Shown in pieces: positions 57,221-64,000 of a stretch of DNA of 64,000 nt. A program made the position numbers and the translations under genes. Below the pieces are notes generated by a model, which ran no database searches, was not told where the DNA came from, and saw only the letters and a program-made list of their open reading frames with translations. The stretch covers positions 1 through 64,000 of the forward strand of contig BAAFSQ010000013.1 in NCBI GenBank assembly GCA_054661495.1, given 5' to 3'. The stretch comes from Zygophlyctis sp. KS116. Its lineage: Eukaryota > Chytridiomycota. The first letter of the stretch is position 1; the number at the start of each line of letters is the position of its first letter.

Positions 57221-58612
57221 ATGAAAAATGTGGTAGTACTTTCTGTCTTAGTAGCCTATGCAGCTGCATTAGTAACTGATCCCTTCAATGACTTTATGCA
57301 ACAATTAGAAATAATGGTCAAGAAAACAAACTTTGGATCCTGCAAAAACATTTCAATTGACCAATCAACATCTAGAGACCTTCCTTCAGGACAGGATTCT
57401 ATCTCTTTTGATGACTGCATACAATACTCGAATCAAATGACAGACGGGTTAATGCACGAATTTCGTCCGATCGCCTTACAAGTTATTGCTAATGCGAGCA
57501 GTAACGTTAATGGTGATTACTATGAATTTGATAAAGTGAGCGGCTCTTGGCATCTACCAAACCAATCCACATCGGAAGTTCCTGTGAATGGACTATATCA
57601 AAATGCTAAAATTATGACCATAATTTTGGACTCTCAGTTTAAGCGATTGGTACAGACAAAGAGCAATAACAGCAACATATTAGAGAGAAGAGGGATCACA
57701 AATGCGAAAGCTCTGCCTGGTTATTTTTCAGATGAGCTTAGTTCATTGGGATATTCAATTCCTTCTCTTTCTTCTGCCAGCAAAAGCTCGGTAAATCCTG
57801 TAGAGCGCCAGGCTTTACTCGAGGAGTGGACCAGGAGGCATATTAAAATCGCTTCTGAAAAGGCAAATTCATTAAATGAAATGTCTTCTAAAGGTTCATT
57901 AGGATCTTCATTTCGTTCCGTTTCTTCTGCTAGCAAAAGCTCTGTAAATGCCTTAGAGCGCCATGCTTCTAAAGAACGCTTACAGCGTCAAGCGATTTTA
58001 GATGAATTTAATCTGAATCACTTGGAAAATCAGGCAAAACTTTCTCAAGATGAGCATTTTCTTCAACAAAAATTTGGTGATATCGAATCTGCCAATGGAC
58101 AATCAAGCAGTTATAGAAACGGAATTACAATTGAATCAAAAATTACAAAGATCCATGCTTCATTGCTAGCCATGTCAACAATTTTTAGCTTGGTCGCTGT
58201 AATCCTTCTGATCGTGCAATCCCAAAAAATCGGTTTATTGAAGTCTGGGATTTCAACTTTACTCAACTCTCCAACTCCAACAATGGGAATATTTTATGGC
58301 GACGAAATGGTCTCACAAACTGAAATTCCAACATCCATTGAATCTTCTTCGAGTTTACAAGCATCCCCTTCCGAAACAACATCCTCGGCATCGGAGTCAA
58401 ATACGACTTTGATCTCTGAGTCAAATACGACTTCTCAAACTACTACGGTCTCTGAGAATAACACGGCTTCCGAAACATCCTCTTCAGCCTCTGAGACACC
58501 ATCTGTTATATTTGATCAGGCAACGAACACCACGTACTTTTTTGACGAAAACACTGGATTCTACTACTATTGGAATCCTGAAAAAAACTCATATGAATGG
58601 TATACGGAATAG
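57221..58612 (+). CDS. Secreted WHLP-family protein 7 (largest, aromatic tail)
   Basis: Single exon, 463 aa. N-terminal 150 residues as protein 6 (signal peptide, Cys pair, SWHLPNQ, RR). Then two copies of S(L/V)SSASKSSVN..ER.A in a Ser/Glu/Gln-rich linker, a membrane segment (SLLAMSTIFSLVAVILLIV), a Ser/Thr-rich stalk with SESNTT-type repeats (O-glycosylation likely) and an aromatic end: TYFFDENTGFYYYW...YEWYTE. That end resembles the Tyr/Trp/Asp units of the secreted aromatic-repeat protein at 32397-33791. Here the membrane segment is internal, so topology differs from its siblings: the stalk and aromatic module lie past it. Confidence 0.83.
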   Translation: MKNVVVLSVLVAYAAALVTDPFNDFMQQLEIMVKKTNFGSCKNISIDQSTSRDLPSGQDSISFDDCIQYSNQMTDGLMHEFRPIALQVIANASSNVNGDYYEFDKVSGSWHLPNQSTSEVPVNGLYQNAKIMTIILDSQFKRLVQTKSNNSNILERRGITNAKALPGYFSDELSSLGYSIPSLSSASKSSVNPVERQALLEEWTRRHIKIASEKANSLNEMSSKGSLGSSFRSVSSASKSSVNALERHASKERLQRQAILDEFNLNHLENQAKLSQDEHFLQQKFGDIESANGQSSSYRNGITIESKITKIHASLLAMSTIFSLVAVILLIVQSQKIGLLKSGISTLLNSPTPTMGIFYGDEMVSQTEIPTSIESSSSLQASPSETTSSASESNTTLISESNTTSQTTTVSENNTASETSSSASETPSVIFDQATNTTYFFDENTGFYYYWNPEKNSYEWYTE

Positions 58613-58761
58613 ATTAGATTTTGAATTTTTAGCAGTTTTTTATTATCCCATTCCTGATTCAGTCCAAATATTTTCTGGTGTCCATACTGATTCTTCAGAT
58701 TATGAATGGAAATCTACAAATCAATTAAGTTTACCAACAAAAAGAATCTATTAAATAAAAT

Positions 58762-59523
58762 TCATAATTGTAATTTATTCCTTGCATATTCCACAAAAGA
58801 ATCAAAAACTGTTGGCCATGCACCATCTATTTTCATTAAAATATATGTTATACCTTCATCATATCCTGAAAAATCATCACCGATAGAGTCCATGAAATCT
58901 ATCAATAGACTCCATACATCTTTATTGATTGACTTTTTGTAATGCTCTGTCAGATATTCAATCCACAAGTCCAAATGCTTATATTTTTTTATAGGAAGAA
59001 TTAATCGCCAAAACGCAATCGCAGTGTCGAGAGGCAAAGACTTTTGTTGAGTATCCAGAGATTTCGCCCATCCAAATGTCCAAACATAAACTTTTTGAAA
59101 AATAGCTGGATCTGATAATTCATTTTTCAAATTATCTACACAAGATTTCATTTGATCAAACGTTTGTGCTCCAAGATTTGTCCAGCCTTTGATCCAGCCT
59201 TGCCTGCTAAACTCACACATAGACTCGGACTCTAGATGCCAACTTAATACAAGCATTAAAACATCATTCGGGTCCACGCCGAGATCTGCACATAATTTTT
59301 CTGTTCCATTTACAAGAATAACATTTTTATCATTGGCATCGCAGTATTCGTCAAAGATTTTTTCAATTTTGGAGTTTGTTATTTGCTTCGGGACTCTAGA
59401 AAAATAGCTGTCGACTGCCTGATCTAAATTCCAGTTAAATTCTTTAAGAAACTTGGTCGCCAATGCCTGTGTAGATGAAGTAAATGCTACAAAAGCCTTG
59501 ATTTTCTCTTTTTGAGTTGGCAT
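58762..59523 (-). CDS. DCN1: Defective-in-cullin-neddylation protein (Dcn1)
   Basis: Single exon, 253 aa, ATG 59523. N-terminal UBA-like domain (FLKEFNWNLDQAVDSYF), then the potentiating-neddylation (PONY) domain with LVLSWHLESESMCEFSRQGW, LPLDTAIAFWRLIL and the end DGAWPTVFDSFVEYAR. Acts as a NEDD8 E3 cofactor for cullins. One of few multi-domain housekeeping genes here without an intron. Confidence 0.95.
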   Translation of the reverse strand: MPTQKEKIKAFVAFTSSTQALATKFLKEFNWNLDQAVDSYFSRVPKQITNSKIEKIFDEYCDANDKNVILVNGTEKLCADLGVDPNDVLMLVLSWHLESESMCEFSRQGWIKGWTNLGAQTFDQMKSCVDNLKNELSDPAIFQKVYVWTFGWAKSLDTQQKSLPLDTAIAFWRLILPIKKYKHLDLWIEYLTEHYKKSINKDVWSLLIDFMDSIGDDFSGYDEGITYILMKIDGAWPTVFDSFVEYARNKLQL

Positions 59524-59825
59524 TCGGTCCGCCTAGCCGGAAACGCCATGTTCAGTTTATGTCCATTACCTGAAAGAGGGATTGTAACTATCATGCAAGC
59601 AACATGATTCATAACAGGGAATTATCTAAACGGACCGATGAAAAAATGATCAACAATCACCAGTTCTGCAATCAGCAGTTCTGGTGCTAATTTATCTAAA
59701 CGAATTTTAGTTTGAACATGATTATTTAGATAATGGGATGAGCAGTTTGGTAATTTCGGCGCATTTCATGCTGATGACATGCAATGTGTCGATGACGTGA
59801 ATCCATTGTTCTAAGAAAATATACA
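59524..59825. other. Divergent spacer with a short inverted repeat
   Basis: No gene. Contains the hairpin-like CACCAG...CTGGTG (59658-59663 and 59681-59686) enclosing a repeated cagttctg, and two TTATCTAAACG copies (about 59625 and 59691). Lies between the DCN1 and LRR gene starts, so promoters are expected here. Confidence 0.4.
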
Positions 59826-62621
59826 ATGAATACAATCTCCATTTCGAATTTCATCTTCGTTGTATTGGCATTGATCGCAACTACATCAGCAGGTAAAAAA
59901 ACTCCAAAGATTCATACTTGCACTTCAACTTCGTTGGATTGTTGCTGGGTTGCGAGGATTTGGCACACTATGGGGGGCTCTGCTTCGATATTTGCTAATA
60001 ATGGCACCGTTTGCTGTGGTCAAAGTTCTATTGCTTGTGATAGTAATTACAAAGTTCTTTCGATTTTGTGGAAAGAAAAGAATCTTAACGGTCCAATTTC
60101 TACAGACTTTCAATACTTAAAAAGTTTACAGGAGATGTAATATGATCAAACCATTAATATTAAGTGATCTTCAAGGAAACAAATTCGCGGGATCCGCTAT
60201 ACCTGCGGAATTGGGGACGCTGCCAAAATTAAGATCTCTGTAAGACTTTATCTATTAACATCACAGATTACTTGCAAACAATGAATTAAAAGGATCTATT
60301 CCTCCTATTTTGGTAGCTCTGCCGGATCTGGATAAACTGTAAGTTTACTCAATTGTAATTACTATAGAATTCTTTATGGCAACAAATTGAATGGAAATAT
60401 TCCTATAAATATAGGGAATTTAACAAAGTTGACTGATCTGTAAGTTAAAATGATATTTTAATGTACAAGTGATCTAAGTGACAATGAATTGAAAGGGATT
60501 ATTCCCACTAGTGTTGGAAATTTAACCAATCTTCAGAAGCTGTAAATTAATTTGATATTTAAATTGTACAGTAACCTTAGTGGTAATAAATTAAACGGAC
60601 CGATTCCAGCAGAGATTGGGAAATTGATAAATTTGATCGAGCTGTAAAAAGATTTTGATATTTTAACACTAAAGAAACTTGAAAAATGCGAAATTAAAAG
60701 ACGGCCTGACTGGAGTTATTCCTGTGGAGATAAGAAATTTAATAAGTCTTCGCAAGATGTAAGTCTACTAGAATAAATTTGAAAGTGACCTTAGCAATAA
60801 TAAATTGGAAGGCATTATTCCAGAAGAAATTGGAAATTTGAAAAATTTGGTCGGACTGTAAATATTTTTTATAGTTCAATAGTAAAGAGACTTTGCAAAC
60901 AATAAAGACTTGGAAGGAATGATTCCTCGCGCCATTGGAAATTTAACTAGCCTTCAAAAGCTGTAAATTATTATGAAATTTAAAATTATCAAGTGACCTT
61001 AGTGGTAATAAATTGTATGGGCCCATTCCAGGAGAGATTGGGAAATTGATAAATTTGATCGAGCTGTAAAATTAATTAAATGTTTAATGTCAAGAGACAT
61101 AAGTGGGAATAAACTGAATGATATGATTCCTAACAATATTGGGGGCTTACAAAACTTACTAAAACTGTAAATTATCTTTAATATTTAAAATTGTAGAAGT
61201 CTGAAAAACAATAAATTGGAGGAAAATTTGCCTAAGAGTATTGGACTCATGACGAAGCTTCAGAAGCTGTAAATTATCTTGACATGTTAATTCTAAAGTG
61301 AATTAACTGGAAATAAATTGGAGGGTCCTATTCCAAACGAAATTGGGAATTTGGTTGACCTGATTGAACTGTAAAGTCATAAAACGTTTACTTGAAAGGG
61401 ATATCAGTAGAAATCATCTGAATGATCAAATTCCTAAAGAAATCGGTAAACTGAACAAGCTGCGTCTACTGTAAATTATTCTCACGGTATAAAATCAAAG
61501 AGACTTGAGCGATAATAAATTAGAAGGACCTATTCCGAAAGAGGTTGGGAATATGACAAGCTTGATTCGCCTGTAAAATTTATTGATGTAACTTTTAGCG
61601 ACCTTAGCGGCAATGATCTGGAGAATGATATTCCAAAAGAAATTGGTAATTTGAAAAACATGCAATTCTTGTAAAAAGTTTACAGTATAATCGTTTAGCG
61701 ACCTTGGCCGTAACAAATTTTTAAATGTCAATATTCCTAAAGAGATTGGGAATATGACAGACTTAACTGAATTGTACGCTGATTTAACCATCTAATACTT
61801 AAAGGTACTTACAAGACAATGATTTCACTGGAAATATTCCAGAAGAGATAGAAAATTTGGGCAATCTCGAGATTCTGTAAAATATTGAATTTATAATCTT
61901 TAAGTGACCTTAGTAAGAATAAATTATTTGGACCCATCCCAAAAAGTATTGGATTTCTTCCTATGTTAAAAGAACTGTAAGTTTATGATGTATTAAGTTA
62001 GTAGCCGTGTATCGGATAATAAGGGCATAAATGGATCTTTCAATCCCAGATGTGAAATTGAAATGTATTTTTCATAATAATCTTACGTATAGCCATGCTA
62101 GGCATACAAATATGAATCTTTGTGGATGTTCTTCGACCACCGCTCCTCCATTTTACTTCCCAGATCCAAAAAATGAAGATGATCTTCAATGCTTAGCTAG
62201 TTATCGAGTCGCCCCACTGACTTTGATGAAACGTCTTCCTACATTGTCGTATCCAACTCAATATGGATCATTTTCATGCTCAATTAGCTATCCAACTCAA
62301 CGCCCGTTTCAAGATTGCATAAACCTAATAGGTGCTTATTGCAAGCCACTCAGTCCTATTTTCAAGAGCTGGTCTGACTGTAAAGCAAAAATTTTACAAG
62401 TTTCAATTTATTTGAATTCAAATTGGAAAGGTTATGTCAATTCGTGTGCCAGATTTGCAGGACTGGGAGGAAGCTCTCCGTCGGCTGGTTGTACCATTGC
62501 AACCAATATCATTCTTACGGGTGAGTTCTATAAATGGTATGATGATAAAAACATGGAGCAACAATCACTCATTCCTGACGTGGTGACACAAAGTTTGGCT
62601 CTTTACATATGGAACACATGA
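59826..62621 (+). CDS. Secreted leucine-rich-repeat protein, one LRR per exon
   Basis: 21 exons, 20 introns of 25-31 nt, exactly 739 aa. Exon ends: 60136; 60165-60239; 60267-60338; 60368-60439; 60470-60541; 60572-60643; 60675-60758; 60786-60857; 60888-60962; 60994-61065; 61095-61166; 61197-61268; 61299-61370; 61399-61470; 61501-61572; 61599-61670; 61699-61773; 61805-61876; 61905-61976; 62002-62064; 62093-62621. Signal peptide (MNTISISNFIFVVLALIATTSA), a Cys-rich N-cap (CTSTSLDCCW, TVCCGQ), 18 LRRs of the plant-type L.GNKL.GPIP.EIG.L..L..L, then a Cys-rich C-terminal domain of about 180 residues. No membrane anchor. Fourteen LRR exons are exactly 72 nt, and all repeat-repeat junctions are phase 2. 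Ligand unknown; likely extracellular binding. Confidence 0.88.
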
Positions 62622-62832
62622 GAATCAATTTAACAAAAATAGAAATTTTTAAATGTTCTTTGAGAAGTCTGGTTATAAGATTGGAAGTATGTTATCTCAA
62701 ATAATCGATATTTATTGATCATATACTACTTAAAACACCCAGTAGAATACTAACCGATACGAAGTATTCCGAAGTAGTTTAAGTTAAGTTGGTAAGGTCG
62801 CGTTCGGACATCCGTGAGATAAGTATAACTCA

Positions 62833-64000
62833 ATGAGGATTCTTTACAGGTAGATATCGCAAATTAAATTCAGAACATTTATAAAGGCTCCTATTGTAGC
62901 TGCTTCATTTGGTGTCGGGGTAGCTTCATATGTTTCTTGGAAATTTGAAAATATGTTGGGATTTGCAGGACTTCCAGAGAGCTGGTTTTTAAAGTCTAGG
63001 ATGACAGTTCAGAATAAAGATGAAGAAGAAAATATAGACAAGTCCAATTCATTAGATTCGCTTGAATTGCCAAAAGCATATCATGATTCTTTAATAGTTG
63101 GAAATGATCTTTGTTTGCTGTCTAGCAAATGGATGGAAATTCATACGCTGATTTCAAGTCTCTCAGAAAATTCTAACATTAAATTACCATCCATTGTAGT
63201 TATCGGGTCTCAAAGCAGTGGTAAAAGCTCATTACTCGAAGCGTTAGTTGGACATCAGTTTTTACCAAAGTAAGAAAATTAAGCGTACTTATTTAGAGAG
63301 GGTATCAAATGGTCACTCGAAGACCAATAAGACTGAATTTAATTAATTCATCTGACGGGGAGGAGTATGGTGATTTTCCAGAGCTGGGATTTGGCATGAT
63401 ACGATCGTTTGAAAGAATTCAACGGCATTTGGAAGAGTTAAATCAATCAGTTTCAAATGTAGAGTTCGTGTCAGATAAACCAATAATTTTAAATATACAT
63501 TCGCCGAATGTTCCAAATCTTTCATTGATCGACTTACCAGGATATATTCAAGTTACAACAAAAGATCAACCTATAGAATTGAAAGATAAAATCCACTCTA
63601 TTTGTGAAAAATACATCCAAGAACCAAATGTTATACTTGCTATAAGTGCGGCTGATGTTGATTTAGCTAATTCTGAAGCATTAAGAGCTGCAAAAATTGT
63701 TGATCCTAATGGTCTTCGAACGATTGGAGTACTAACCAAAATGGATTTGATTACGTCGGAAATAGGTATTAAATTATTAGGCAACCAAGACTATGAACTT
63801 CCTTTTGGTTTTATTGGAATCGTGTGTGGTTCAAAGACAGACGGAGAGCAGTATTTTAAATCTAATCCAGCTTATGCCGAATCTCAAGTTGGTATTCATC
63901 TGTTAAGAAATAGATTATCCCGTTTTTTGGAAGAACATCTATCGAAATCTTTGTTCATCACCAAAAAAATAATTCAAACTGAAATCGCAGATACTGAATA
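62833..64000 (+). CDS. MGM1: Mitochondrial dynamin-like GTPase Mgm1/OPA1 (partial, runs off window)
   Basis: Exons 62833-62849, 62874-63269, 63299 onward; introns 24 and 29 nt; open at 64000. Exon 1 is 17 nt (MRILY). A membrane segment follows ([18 protein letters not shown]), as in the anchored long form. GTPase motifs: GSQSSGKSS (P-loop), MVTRRPI (switch I), DLPG (G3), TKMD (G4). Family role: inner-membrane fusion and cristae shape; target of Oma1-type cleavage in animals. Splicing at the second intron uses the TTTAGAG acceptor, because only it gives [13 protein letters not shown]. Start ATG 62833 is the first that joins in frame. Confidence 0.88.

Noticed and set aside
50716-58612. A bacterial-style or viral mobile island for the secreted array
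   Set aside because: No transposase, integrase, terminal repeats or change in base composition; signal peptides, anchors and Kex2 sites are eukaryotic, and the repeats are explained by tandem duplication.
62031-62621. The C-terminal part of the LRR gene as a separate gene starting at ATG 62031
   Set aside because: The ATG lies in exon 20 out of frame with the LRRs; a 28-nt intron (62065-62092) joins the LRR frame to this frame, giving one protein of exactly 740 codons including stop.

Overview
This is a eukaryotic nuclear window: AT-rich, spliceosomal introns, about 46 protein-coding genes packed head-to-tail, divergently or convergently with gaps often under 100 bp. I reconstructed about 109 introns by hand. 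All but one (62 nt, at 8020-8081) are 23-33 nt long, GT..AG, with a CTAAT/TACTAA-like branch site close to the acceptor in many. The genes include fungal-type items (Ran1/Sks1-like kinases, ALE1-type MBOAT, Cox19, Oma1, Mgm1/OPA1-like dynamin). They also include cilium/flagellum genes (RSPH14, an EFHC/Rib72-like DM10 protein, TMEM138, an axonemal-style repeat protein). This fits a flagellated (zoosporic), early-diverging fungus or fungal relative with a compact genome. A Rozella/Cryptomycota- or aphelid-like parasite is my best guess, but that is inference.

Layout. 0-6 kb: a secreted Gly/Tyr protein, a DUF1295 membrane reductase and three tandem kinases, the third broken after its catalytic domain. 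6-18 kb: an unidentified 8-exon gene, MBOAT acyltransferase, RSPH14, presenilin, a hypothetical gene, a PDXDC1-like protein, a Leu/Val-type amino-acid dehydrogenase and TCTP. 18-23 kb: three tandem LEA2-domain membrane proteins. 23-34 kb: Oma1, EFHC/DM10 protein, Pus7, deoxyhypusine synthase, DHX16/Prp2 helicase, and a secreted aromatic-repeat protein with a decayed partial copy beside it. 34-50 kb: housekeeping genes (Elp1, Lsm7, nucleotidyltransferase, cyclin L, Cox19, Lto1, SR-cyclophilin, uS14, bZIP, MtnB, TMEM138, Rrn3, axonemal repeat protein, V-ATPase F, syntaxin 6). 50.7-58.6 kb: seven tandem, intronless, signal-peptide-bearing genes that form one unrecognised family. 58.7-64 kb: Dcn1, a secreted LRR protein with one LRR per exon, and the start of Mgm1/OPA1.

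The most promising unexplained system is the 50.7-58.6 kb array. Its proteins share an N-terminal extracellular domain, usually ending in a WHLP...PVDG motif. Six of the seven then have a dibasic Kex2-like site, a highly variable linker and a C-terminal membrane anchor. Two pairs have almost identical 5' halves and divergent 3' halves, as expected from gene conversion or segmental recombination. Together with the secreted LRR protein, the aromatic-repeat protein and the Gly/Tyr protein, they suggest a lineage-specific secretome, perhaps for host contact or a cell/cyst coat. No function can be read from sequence alone.
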